The notes beneath the pieces are model-generated. The model worked only from the letters and a program-made list of their open reading frames with translations. It did no database searches and had not been told where the DNA came from. Shown piece by piece: positions 6,041 through 12,569 of a stretch of DNA of 15,623 nt. Origin of the DNA: JAQUVS01 sp964389735 (GTDB lineage: Bacteria > Bacillota_I > Bacilli_A > RF39 > UBA660). The translations under genes and the position numbers were made by a program. Every line of letters starts with the position of its first letter. Position 1 is the stretch's first letter. The DNA lies in NCBI GenBank assembly GCA_964389735.1, contig CAYMEJ010000023.1:1-15623 (forward strand). Reading direction: 5' to 3'.

Positions 6041-6965
6041 ATTTTGTTATTAAATATAATGTTAATGCTATTAAACTACTTACTATTACTCCTAAAGTAC
6101 AAATATATGAAGTAGAAAATCCATTTCTTGCTTTACCATGTACCTCTTCTACTACTTCACTATTCTTACCCCAATCTCTAATAGGTAATTCCATTTCAAT
6201 AGCTTTATCAGGATTAAATCCTGAACAATGTTTTATGACAGATAAGTCATGCATATCTTTTTCTCTATTAACTTCCATCTTAGTTCTTGCAAGTACTTCA
6301 AGTGATAATGTTTTATATATTCTTCCATCTCTAGATTTATATGGTTTAACAAAATCTTCTTCTTTCATATTAGGAAATAAACTAGTCTTACATTCCTTTG
6401 TATAAGGATCAAAACTTCTTTGTACTATTCCTTCTTCTACTACAGAATAAGGATATACTCCAATAGGTAAACCATCTATTTCAAATTCAAATCCATAATC
6501 TTTATCATCATCAGTATGTTTTCTACTATCCCAATCACTTTTATACATTCCCAGTTTTTGAAAAGCACTTCTAACATCACTAATATTTTCTTCTTTACAT
6601 ATTAAATCTATATCATCATGAAGTCTATTAGAATCTTCATCCATTAATATATATGGAACACATCCACCTGCTACTATTAATTTATTACCTTCACTAGTAT
6701 TTAATATAGTATCAAGTGCATTTACAATATCATTAAAATCAAACTTTTCTCTAGGTTCTTCTTGCATCTTTTCAGCTTCTTTTCTTAAAGCTTCTTTAGA
6801 AGTAATATTAGCTATTTCTATTAATTCATTAGAAATAATATCAATAGATCTATTATCATTCATATACCTATGAATTGCTTTTTCTATATCTTCATCAGTT
6901 ATACCAACATATTTTGTAGCTAAAGTATTTATTAACGTTAAAATTTCTTCCTGTTTATCACTCAC
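6039..6965 (-). CDS. Nucleotidyltransferase-like protein with C-terminal membrane anchor
   Basis: 308 residues with no close relative that I recognise. Residues 95-180 look like the nucleotidyltransferase fold: a Gly-Gly turn (VAGGCVPY, 98-105), then the metal-binding-type motif R-L-H-D-D-I-D-L (114-121) and a later acidic strand F-E-F-E-I-D (159-164). Residues 226-245 (R-T-K-M...R-E-K-D-M-H-D-L) resemble the K...R-x-K-D-x-x-D-L helix found in AbiEii/MNT-type and resistance nucleotidyltransferases. Residues 1-75 are helical and charged. Residues 286-306 form one membrane helix at the very C-terminus, so the catalytic part would face the cytoplasm. The GTG at 6965 has AGAGGTG eight bases upstream. 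The gene sits between ricA and cotE, which are neighbours in Bacillus, and has its own terminator. No antitoxin partner is adjacent. Substrate and role are unknown. Confidence 0.7.
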   Translation of the reverse strand: MSDKQEEILTLINTLATKYVGITDEDIEKAIHRYMNDNRSIDIISNELIEIANITSKEALRKEAEKMQEEPREKFDFNDIVNALDTILNTSEGNKLIVAGGCVPYILMDEDSNRLHDDIDLICKEENISDVRSAFQKLGMYKSDWDSRKHTDDDKDYGFEFEIDGLPIGVYPYSVVEEGIVQRSFDPYTKECKTSLFPNMKEEDFVKPYKSRDGRIYKTLSLEVLARTKMEVNREKDMHDLSVIKHCSGFNPDKAIEMELPIRDWGKNSEVVEEVHGKARNGFSTSYICTLGVIVSSLIALTLYLITK

Positions 6966-7004
6966 AATATAACACCTCTACTTCTACTTTAAATTAATTA
7001 TATC

Positions 7005-7028
7005 AAAAAAAATGTGCTTTTGCACATT
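7005..7028 (-). terminator. Intrinsic terminator after the ricA-like gene
   Basis: AATGTGC and GCACATT form a 7-bp stem around a 4-base loop (7011-7028), followed on the minus strand by eight T residues. It overlaps the TAA stop at 7027-7029. A TATAAT (6997-7002) lies directly after the T-run and could serve the next gene, though its -35 region is poor. Confidence 0.85.
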
Positions 7029-7362
7029 AATTTATTTTGTTATTAAAATAATTATTTAAAATAAATTTTATTTCTTGTAACTCTTCATCTATTTTAGAAT
7101 GTAATTCTATATATTCTTGATATATATAAATTGAATTTAATTCTTCTAATTTATTATTAATATCTTCATCTATATTATTAATATCTTTTCCTTTATATTC
7201 ATCATTAACTGCCTTTTTTTGTAAAACTTTTATTTCATTAATTAAATCCATTACTTTTTTATCTTTATTTAGTTTTTCTTTTACTGCTAAATATCTTTTA
7301 TATTCATCACTATTCTCAATATACTTAATTATATTATCAACTTGATCTAATATATCATTCAT
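7027..7362 (-). CDS. ricA: RicA/YmcA-type protein of the YlbF family
   Basis: An all-helical protein of 111 residues with the YlbF/YmcA pattern: an N-terminal helix ending in S-D-E-Y-K-R-Y, then K-D-K-K-V-M-D-L-I-N-E-I-K-x-L-Q-K-K-A and a C-terminal amphipathic helix. In Bacillus subtilis RicA works with RicF and RicT as an RNase Y specificity factor and in sporulation and biofilm signalling. The ATG at 7362 overlaps the end of miaB by eight bases, the same adjacency as in Bacillus (miaB-ymcA-cotE). It is shorter than the Bacillus protein (about 143 residues as I recall) and has no cysteine, so it cannot hold the iron-sulfur cluster through its own cysteines as described there. The family is fairly certain; the symbol rests on the gene order. 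YlbF itself is the alternative. Confidence 0.75.
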   Translation of the reverse strand: MNDILDQVDNIIKYIENSDEYKRYLAVKEKLNKDKKVMDLINEIKVLQKKAVNDEYKGKDINNIDEDINNKLEELNSIYIYQEYIELHSKIDEELQEIKFILNNYFNNKIN

Positions 7363-8770
7363 CTATTTCACCATCTAAACTCCATGTTTTAGCACCAGTT
7401 ACTTTTACTTTTATAATACTTCCTATTAAATCCTTATTTCCATTAAAATTAATTAATTTATTAGTATCAGTATAACCACATAATGAAGTCTCATCACTAG
7501 GATTTAATCCTTCTACTAAAACATCATATACATTACCAACCATCTTTTTATTATTTTCTAAGAAATATTTATTTACTACTTCATTAAGTCTATGAAGTCT
7601 TTCCTCTTTTTCTTTTAAAGTAGTATTATCAGGTAATTTACAAGCAGGAGTACCTTCTCTTTCAGAAAATATAAAAGTATAAGCATTATCATATTTACAA
7701 TGATTAACTAAATCTATAGTTTCTAAGAAATCTTCTTCTGTTTCTCCTGGGAATCCTACAATTATATCAGTAGATACACTTACATTAGGAATAGTATTCT
7801 TTATTTTATCAAATAATAAAATATATTCTTCTTTAGTATATCTTCTTCCCATTAGTTTTAGAATTCTACTACTACCAGATTGAACAGGTAAATGTACAAA
7901 TGGCATAATATTAGGATACTTTGCAATAGTATTAATCATATTATCAGTAAAATCCCAAGGATGACTAGTCATAAATCTAACTCTTGGAATATTAGTAAGT
8001 GCTACTGCTTCTAAAAGTTCTTCCATACCATAACCTAAGTTTAAATCTTTTCCATATGCATTTACATTTTGTCCTAATAAAGTAACTTCTTTATAACCTT
8101 TTTTAACTAATTGATTTACTTCATCAATAATATCTTCTTTTTTTCTACTTCTTTGTTTTCCTCTTGTATATGGAACTATACAATAAGTACAAAATTTATC
8201 ACAACCATATATTATATTAACATAAGCTTTATAATCACTATCTCTTTTTACTGGCATTCCTTCTACTATATTACCTTCTTTAGAGAATACTTCCACTTCT
8301 AATTTATTAGTCTTTAAAGATTCATTTAATATATAAGGTAATCTATGTAAATTATGTGTTCCAAAAACAAAATTAACCCATTTATATTTTTGTAGTAATT
8401 CATTTACTACTCCTTCTTCTTGAGCCATACATCCACATAGACCAATAATTAATTCTGGTTTTGTTGCTTTTAAATGTTTAAATCTACCAAGCATACCAAA
8501 AGCTTTATTATGAGCATTCTCTCTAATTGAACAAGTATTTAATAATACAAGATCTGCTTGTTCATAATCATCAATTTCTGTAAAACCCATACTTTCTAAC
8601 ATTGCTTTAATATTTTCACTATCATGTTCATTCATTTGACATCCATATGTTTTTAAATAATATGATTTATTCTTTCCTAAAGTTTTAAAACTATTATCTA
8701 TATCATACTTTTCTAATTCTACTTTACTATTAGTTCTAACTTTAGCATCTTTATAACTAGGTGTTTGCAT
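7355..8770 (-). CDS. miaB: tRNA-2-methylthio-N6-dimethylallyladenosine synthase MiaB
   Basis: A radical-SAM methylthiotransferase that adds the 2-methylthio group to i6A37 of tRNAs reading U-starting codons. With the ATG at 8770 it has 471 residues. The N-terminal domain carries the cluster cysteines in T-Y-G-C-Q-M-N (Cys44), N-T-C-S-I-R-E-N (Cys80) and L-C-G-C-M-A-Q (Cys114). The radical SAM motif C-D-K-F-C-T-Y-C is at 190-197. The TRAM RNA-binding domain ends with V-T-G-A-K-T-W-S-L-D-G. A GTG at 8776 in the same frame is an alternative start; I prefer the ATG because GGAAG stands five to six bases before it. The stop is TGA, overlapping the ricA-like start. A TATAAT at 8795-8800 with a poor -35 lies in the gap before it. 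Conserved linkage with ricA and cotE. Confidence 0.96.
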   Translation of the reverse strand: MQTPSYKDAKVRTNSKVELEKYDIDNSFKTLGKNKSYYLKTYGCQMNEHDSENIKAMLESMGFTEIDDYEQADLVLLNTCSIRENAHNKAFGMLGRFKHLKATKPELIIGLCGCMAQEEGVVNELLQKYKWVNFVFGTHNLHRLPYILNESLKTNKLEVEVFSKEGNIVEGMPVKRDSDYKAYVNIIYGCDKFCTYCIVPYTRGKQRSRKKEDIIDEVNQLVKKGYKEVTLLGQNVNAYGKDLNLGYGMEELLEAVALTNIPRVRFMTSHPWDFTDNMINTIAKYPNIMPFVHLPVQSGSSRILKLMGRRYTKEEYILLFDKIKNTIPNVSVSTDIIVGFPGETEEDFLETIDLVNHCKYDNAYTFIFSEREGTPACKLPDNTTLKEKEERLHRLNEVVNKYFLENNKKMVGNVYDVLVEGLNPSDETSLCGYTDTNKLINFNGNKDLIGSIIKVKVTGAKTWSLDGEIDE

Positions 8771-8794
8771 ATACACACTTCCATTTCCTATACT

Positions 8795-8800
8795 ATTATA
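8795..8800 (-). promoter_or_regulatory. -10 element upstream of miaB
   Basis: TATAAT on the minus strand, about 25 bases before the miaB ATG. The position 17 bases upstream holds only TTTTAT, inside the end of the dehydrogenase gene. No terminator separates the two genes, so read-through is also possible. Confidence 0.4.
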
Positions 8801-8809
8801 CTAAATTAT

Positions 8810-9580
8810 TTATCTAAATAAAAGAAAATATATTTTTGCACCTAGTCCTTGTATAAATGGACTTCTATATATTAATCTACTATTTTTAGACATAATAGCA
8901 TTATACATCTTATTAACTATTGAATCAGTACTTTTCTTTTCAATTAAATTAAATAACATCTCTTGTTTCTTATTTATTTCCTCAACATTATCCATATACT
9001 TTTCTTTATTATTAATCATTACTTGATTAAAACCTGTTTTATATGCACCTGGTTCAATTAGTTTTATTTGTACATCTATCTTCCTACTTTTTAATTCTTT
9101 ATTTAAACATATACTCATAGTACTTATTGCTGACTTTGTAGCACAATAACTACCTAAATAAGGAAGTGCCATCACTCCAGCAATAGAAGAAGTAATAAGT
9201 ACTTTTCCAGATTTATTTAATTTAATTCTATTATTTATATATATTTGAGTTAATCTAAAAGTAGAAAAAAAATTAACTTCAAAGTTTTTTCTAATCTCAC
9301 TTATAGGTAACTCTACCAAAGAACCACCTATTCCTATACCAGCTTGATTAACTAAACAATCAATATCAAGTCTATCAATAATTAATCTATCCTCTTCATT
9401 AGTTATATCAAGTTTAATTACTTTTATCTTATCTATTAATCTAATAGGAATATTTCTAATTAACATTTCTTTTTCTATTTTATTCTTAACACCCATATAA
9501 ACAAAATTATTATTACTAGCTAACTTAATTCCTAAATCATATCCTATTCCACCTCTAGCACCTGTTATTAATATATTCAT
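8810..9580 (-). CDS. Short-chain dehydrogenase/reductase (SDR family)
   Basis: A cytoplasmic NAD(P)-dependent oxidoreductase of 256 residues. The classical SDR landmarks are all there: the cofactor loop T-G-A-R-G-G-I-G (6-13), N-Q-A-G (78-81, the NNAG position), and the catalytic Ser132, Tyr145 and Lys149 in S-S-I-A-G-x(9)-Y-C-A-T-K. P-G-A-Y-K-T follows at 177-182. The Arg in the glycine loop hints at NADP preference. I chose the ATG at 9580: GGGTGA lies six bases before it, whereas the GTG at 9589 three codons earlier overlaps that ribosome binding site. The C-terminal 60 residues are Lys/Asn-rich with a hydrophobic end, as in SDRs of the DltE/YqjQ type. The substrate cannot be told. The upstream terminator at 9607-9634 isolates it from the ankyrin-like gene; no clear promoter is seen. 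Confidence 0.88.
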   Translation of the reverse strand: MNILITGARGGIGYDLGIKLASNNNFVYMGVKNKIEKEMLIRNIPIRLIDKIKVIKLDITNEEDRLIIDRLDIDCLVNQAGIGIGGSLVELPISEIRKNFEVNFFSTFRLTQIYINNRIKLNKSGKVLITSSIAGVMALPYLGSYCATKSAISTMSICLNKELKSRKIDVQIKLIEPGAYKTGFNQVMINNKEKYMDNVEEINKKQEMLFNLIEKKSTDSIVNKMYNAIMSKNSRLIYRSPFIQGLGAKIYFLLFR

Positions 9581-9606
9581 TTTATTCACCCATAATTAGT
9601 ATGAAC

Positions 9607-9634
9607 AAAAAAAGTAATGCATTATGCATTACTT
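9607..9634 (-). terminator. Intrinsic terminator with the stop codon in its loop
   Basis: A 10-bp stem, AAGTAATGCA with TGCATTACTT (9612-9621 and 9625-9634), with a 3-base loop, followed on the minus strand by seven T residues. The loop bases 9622-9624 are the TAA stop of the ankyrin-like gene, so the last codons encode one arm of the hairpin. Confidence 0.88.
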
Positions 9635-10314
9635 TCTACTAATAAATCACTAATTATATTATCTAAACAAGTAGACTTATTACTTAAAAATTCATTTTTA
9701 ATTATTTCAAAATTTTCTTTTATTATTTGAATTAATCTTTGCATTCTTGGTAATAATTGTCTATCTTCAAGATTATCTACTATTATTTCTAAATTTGTTA
9801 ATTTTGAATATTTCCCGTATTGATTACTTTTAATATAAGTATCATATAAATTCTTAAATGATACAATATCAATATTATTAAATCTAGAATCTTCAAGTAT
9901 TTTCATTGTAGTATACATATAATTATTATTAATTGACTTATCAAGAATTGTTTCACCTTTATTATTTTTAATATTAGGTATATAATTCTTATTTCTTTTT
10001 AATTTTGCAATGATAGGAGCAACATTAACATAATTTATCATTGATAAATAATGTGAGAAAGTATCTCCTTCATTATTTTGATGGTTAATATCCCATCCTT
10101 CATAATTCATATGATTTAGTACAACATCATAACTACCATGAATTAATAATCTCATCATAACATTGTTACCTAATTCATCACATAAATTAATATCTATCAT
10201 TTTTTTTGATAACACTTTTTCTACTATTTCAATATGATTTTCTTTAATTAATTGAAATATCAGGGACGGATCCCCTTCTACAGCTTTGATTGCTTGTGTT
10301 TCTTCGTAAAACAT
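9622..10314 (-). CDS. Ankyrin-repeat-like protein
   Basis: A soluble 230-residue protein without signal peptide or membrane helix. Residues 16-150 fall into about four ankyrin-like units of roughly 33 residues, best seen in D-I-N-L-C-D-E-L-G-N-N-V-M-M-R-L-L (41-57), D-I-N-H-Q-N-N-E-G-D-T-F-S-H-Y-L (75-90) and P-N-I-K-N-N-K-G-E-T-I-L-D-K-S (113-127), where N-x-x-G-x-T/N starts a helix pair. The remaining 80 residues are helical and unassigned. Such repeats bind proteins; no partner can be named. The ATG at 10314 has AGAGGTG eight bases upstream. It is a single-gene unit with its own terminator and a promoter flanked by an inverted repeat, so it is likely regulated. The repeats are degenerate. 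Confidence 0.7.
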   Translation of the reverse strand: MFYEETQAIKAVEGDPSLIFQLIKENHIEIVEKVLSKKMIDINLCDELGNNVMMRLLIHGSYDVVLNHMNYEGWDINHQNNEGDTFSHYLSMINYVNVAPIIAKLKRNKNYIPNIKNNKGETILDKSINNNYMYTTMKILEDSRFNNIDIVSFKNLYDTYIKSNQYGKYSKLTNLEIIVDNLEDRQLLPRMQRLIQIIKENFEIIKNEFLSNKSTCLDNIISDLLVESNA

Positions 10315-10341
10315 AAATTTACACCTCTTAATTTATCACGG

Positions 10342-10383
10342 GACAAGTCAATATGTTATCATCTATTTACTAACTTGTCAAGT
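10342..10383 (-). promoter_or_regulatory. Promoter with operator-like inverted repeat, ankyrin-like gene
   Basis: TTGACA (10376-10381) and TAACAT (10353-10358) are 17 bases apart on the minus strand. The palindrome ACTTGTCAAGT (10373-10383, plus strand) covers the -35 box. Its half-site returns in inverted orientation as GACAAGT (10342-10348) at about the transcription start, 24 bases away. Two copies of the same half-site flanking the -10 look like a repressor operator. The palindrome also begins four bases past the yfiH-like stop, without a T-run, so it is not a terminator. Confidence 0.55.
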
Positions 10384-10386
10384 TTT

Positions 10387-11196
10387 CTAAAATCTCAATA
10401 CTTTTCTTTTTAGTTTCTCATCTGGATAAAAAGCACCTGTTAAAAATCTTCCATCTTTATCTTTTTTACCATTATGAGCAGCATTATTTGAATAATACTT
10501 TTCATCAGTAATAGTATCATCAAAATTAAAATCAACGTTTTCTAATGGAATATTTCTATTTTTAAATTGCCTAATTATTGCCCTTCTCATATCTATATGA
10601 TATAGTCCTTTTTCTTCTATTATACATCCATCCCAAATTGGATCAGTTGCCCATTTTGGATATGTATCATATGTAAAAGAAGCAAAATCAGCACATGGTC
10701 CGATATATAATTTAACATCACTATCTTTTATTCCTGTATTATGATATAAACCATCTATTAATTGTTCAGGTAAATGTCTATTAATATATTCACAACCACA
10801 ATGTCCTAATACAAATTTATTTAATATTGGATCTTGTGCAATTACAACTGGACAATCAGCAACTGGATATCCAATTACAACACCTTTATTACTAGAATCT
10901 AATAAAACACCGTCACAATATATATCAAGATCAAATAAATCATCAACTGAATCAATCATTTCTTTTGTTAATTCAACAACTTTACCATCTGGATATAAAT
11001 CTGGTTTATTACTATTTTTTTGAATAGGAATAAATAATTTATTAGGTCTAAATTCATTTATTTTTCCAACTATTTCTTTTCTACTCATGAAATCTTTTCT
11101 TATTTCCTCGTTAGACATTCCAACTTGATAGAAGTTCTTATTTGTTGTCATAGGTCCATCTAATATTGTCGTATTAAAAATTCTTAAACGTTCCAT
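10387..11196 (-). CDS. YfiH/PgeF-type laccase-domain protein, divergent
   Basis: 269 residues in the family once called multicopper polyphenol oxidase, now linked to purine nucleoside phosphorylase/deaminase-like activity and peptidoglycan quality control. Family blocks seen: C-D-G-V-L-L-D (94-100), V-A-D-C-P-V (112-117), H-C-G-C (132-135, the HAGW position), Y-I-G-P-C (164-168), Y-H-I-D-M-x-x-A-x-x-x-Q (199-210) and the end block with Y-Y-S-N...D-G-R. Two zinc ligands are present (Cys115 and His132). The third, the His of the Q-x-H motif, seems to be replaced: the site reads Q-K-N at 59-61. HAGW is HCGC. It is therefore a distant or inactive member. I chose the ATG at 11196 because GGGGGAAATAGA precedes it; a TTG at 11217 would be upstream of that site. 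The stop is TAG. A strong promoter lies upstream. Confidence 0.68.
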   Translation of the reverse strand: MERLRIFNTTILDGPMTTNKNFYQVGMSNEEIRKDFMSRKEIVGKINEFRPNKLFIPIQKNSNKPDLYPDGKVVELTKEMIDSVDDLFDLDIYCDGVLLDSSNKGVVIGYPVADCPVVIAQDPILNKFVLGHCGCEYINRHLPEQLIDGLYHNTGIKDSDVKLYIGPCADFASFTYDTYPKWATDPIWDGCIIEEKGLYHIDMRRAIIRQFKNRNIPLENVDFNFDDTITDEKYYSNNAAHNGKKDKDGRFLTGAFYPDEKLKRKVLRF

Positions 11197-11222
11197 TCTA
11201 TTTCCCCCTAAATGCAATTGAT

Positions 11223-11251
11223 ATTATACCACAAAATGAGTTATTTTTCAA
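11223..11251 (-). promoter_or_regulatory. Sigma-A promoter of the YfiH-like gene
   Basis: TTGAAA (11246-11251) and TATAAT (11223-11228) are 17 bases apart on the minus strand, and TGG directly before TATAAT adds an extended -10. The start would be near 11216, about 20 bases before the ATG at 11196. It begins only 13 bases after the stop of the upstream membrane protein gene. Confidence 0.8.
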
Positions 11252-11264
11252 GTTTATACAACTA

Positions 11265-11687
11265 TTAAAAGCTTTCTATAAACATTTCTATTAATTCAAA
11301 TACAATTGCTCCTAACGTTATATAAAGACTTCTTTCTACTATTACAATAATAATTGTAACAAATATATTTATAATATTTAACATTGCTAAAAACTTTCGA
11401 CCAAAGTTTTTTACTTCTTCTTTTTCCTTCATATACATTTTTGTTGCTTTAATTCCCATATATATAGACATTAATTGTGCAATAATAGTTATTATAATAA
11501 CTGGTAAAAGAAGAAATACTACCCATCCTAACGAATTAGTGTCAGAACTAAAAGTAATATCAATCATAAAAATGGACATAGCATAAAATAAAATATTAAT
11601 AATAATAGATATTACTGCTAATTCATTTGATTTTTTAACTCTTTGTTTTTTTAATTCTTCTTCAATTAATAAATCTACTTTATTCAT
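11265..11687 (-). CDS. Small membrane protein with three or four helices, unknown
   Basis: I do not recognise this 140-residue protein. A charged N-terminus with a short amphipathic helix (residues 1-24, LLIEEELKKQRVKKSNE) is followed by hydrophobic helices at about 25-45, 52-78 and 100-122, and a short hydrophobic end. Arg and Lys are concentrated between helices 2 and 3, which suggests that this loop is cytoplasmic. I chose the ATG at 11687, eight bases after AGGTGG; the ATG at 11693 is too close to it. The gene is divergent from the HAD phosphatase and may share its control region. No terminator is seen after the stop; the YfiH-like promoter begins at once. Confidence 0.6.
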   Translation of the reverse strand: MNKVDLLIEEELKKQRVKKSNELAVISIIINILFYAMSIFMIDITFSSDTNSLGWVVFLLLPVIIITIIAQLMSIYMGIKATKMYMKEKEEVKNFGRKFLAMLNIINIFVTIIIVIVERSLYITLGAIVFELIEMFIESF

Positions 11688-11707
11688 ACTCATATCCACC
11701 TAATATC

Positions 11708-11739
11708 AATATAACATATTCTTAAAATTATGTTATAAT
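11708..11739. promoter_or_regulatory. Symmetric divergent -10 region between the membrane protein and HAD genes
   Basis: An inverted repeat, ATAACATA (11711-11718) and TATGTTAT (11729-11736), with a 10-base gap. Each arm is part of a TGn-extended -10: TGT-TATAAT on the plus strand (11732-11739) and TGT-TATATT on the minus strand (11708-11716). Neither has a clear -35. The plus promoter fits the HAD gene well. The minus one would start very close to the ribosome binding site and is less sure. Confidence 0.45.
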
Positions 11740-11771
11740 TTTTATAGTAATTAGATGTAAAGGTGATGTAT

Positions 11772-12551
11772 ATGGATGTAAAATTAATTATTACTGATTT
11801 AGATGGAACACTACTTCGTGATAGTAAATATATATCAGACTATACTAAAAATGTATTAAATATTTGTAAAGAAAAAAATATATTAATTGGAATAGCAACA
11901 GCAAGATCAAAGAAATCAGCACAAGAATTTATTAATATTATTAAACCAGATATTGCTATATTAAATAGTGGTGCTACTATAATATATAATAATGAAGTAA
12001 TATATAATGAAATGATGGATGTTAATACAACTAAAACAATAATAAATATGTGTAAGAAATATACAAATAACAAAGGTAAAATTTTAGTTGAAACTGATGA
12101 AGAAAATTTTATTAATTATGAAATAGATAAAAGAAAAAGAAAACATATAAAAGCAATATATAATGATTTTAATAATTTTGATTATCCATCATACAAAATA
12201 ATAGCAGAATTAAAAGATGATGATTGGTCTAAGGAAATAGTGTATAATCTAGATAATTGCACAACTCATAATTATAAAAATGAAATAATGCGTAGATTTA
12301 CAAAGAAAGAAATAAACAAATTAAATGCTATAAAATATTTAGAAAAACACTTAAATATTACTAGTAATGAAATATTAGCATTTGGAAATGATTATAATGA
12401 TTTAGAAATGCTAAAATATTGTGGTATAGGTGTAGCTGTTAAAAATGCTGTTGATAAAGTATTAGAAAATGTTGACTATATAACAGATACTAATAATGAT
12501 GATGGTGTTGCTACATTTATTAAAAATAACATAATAAAAAGGAATAATTAA
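11772..12551 (+). CDS. Cof-type HAD-IIB family phosphatase
   Basis: A 260-residue cytoplasmic phosphatase of the Cof/YidA subfamily, which dephosphorylates small sugar or nucleotide phosphates. Motif I is D-L-D-G-T-L-L (Asp9 nucleophile, Asp11), motif II is A-T-A-R (Thr43), motif III is the Lys in N-K-L-N-A-I (183), and motif IV is G-N-D-Y-N-D (206-211). The variable cap domain lies between about 85 and 180 and is shorter and more Lys/Asn-rich than in well-studied members. The end G-V-A-V-K-N-A and D-G-V-A-T-F-I is typical. I chose the ATG at 11772, four bases after AGGTGAT; the GTG at 11763 lies inside that site. The gene converges on the next one; the two stop codons abut with no gap. Confidence 0.9.
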   Translation: MDVKLIITDLDGTLLRDSKYISDYTKNVLNICKEKNILIGIATARSKKSAQEFINIIKPDIAILNSGATIIYNNEVIYNEMMDVNTTKTIINMCKKYTNNKGKILVETDEENFINYEIDKRKRKHIKAIYNDFNNFDYPSYKIIAELKDDDWSKEIVYNLDNCTTHNYKNEIMRRFTKKEINKLNAIKYLEKHLNITSNEILAFGNDYNDLEMLKYCGIGVAVKNAVDKVLENVDYITDTNNDDGVATFIKNNIIKRNN

Positions 12552-12569
12552 TTATTCCTTTATTTTTTT
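12538..12569. terminator. Bidirectional terminator between two convergent genes
   Basis: A perfect 24-base palindrome (12538-12561) with the core GGAATAATTAATTATTCC, flanked by A-runs on the left and a T-run on the right. It works in both directions. Both stop codons (TAA at 12549-12551 and TAA at 12552-12554 on the other strand) sit at its centre. Confidence 0.85.

Noticed and set aside
6007..6405. Plus-strand open frame of 132 codons opposite the nucleotidyltransferase-like gene.
   Set aside because: It starts in a terminator and the opposite strand carries motifs and a good start; it is a shadow of that gene.
7355..7357. Use of the Mycoplasma/Spiroplasma code (TGA = Trp), suggested by the extreme AT content.
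   Set aside because: miaB ends in TGA at the residue where the family normally ends, and Trp codons throughout the window are TGG.
10373..10383. ACTTGTCAAGT as the terminator of the YfiH-like gene.
   Set aside because: The stem is only five bases and no T-run follows on the minus strand; the overlap with TTGACA fits an operator better.
11840..12073. Minus-strand frame of 77 hydrophobic codons inside the HAD gene.
   Set aside because: A shadow of an AT-rich coding region; the plus strand has all HAD motifs.
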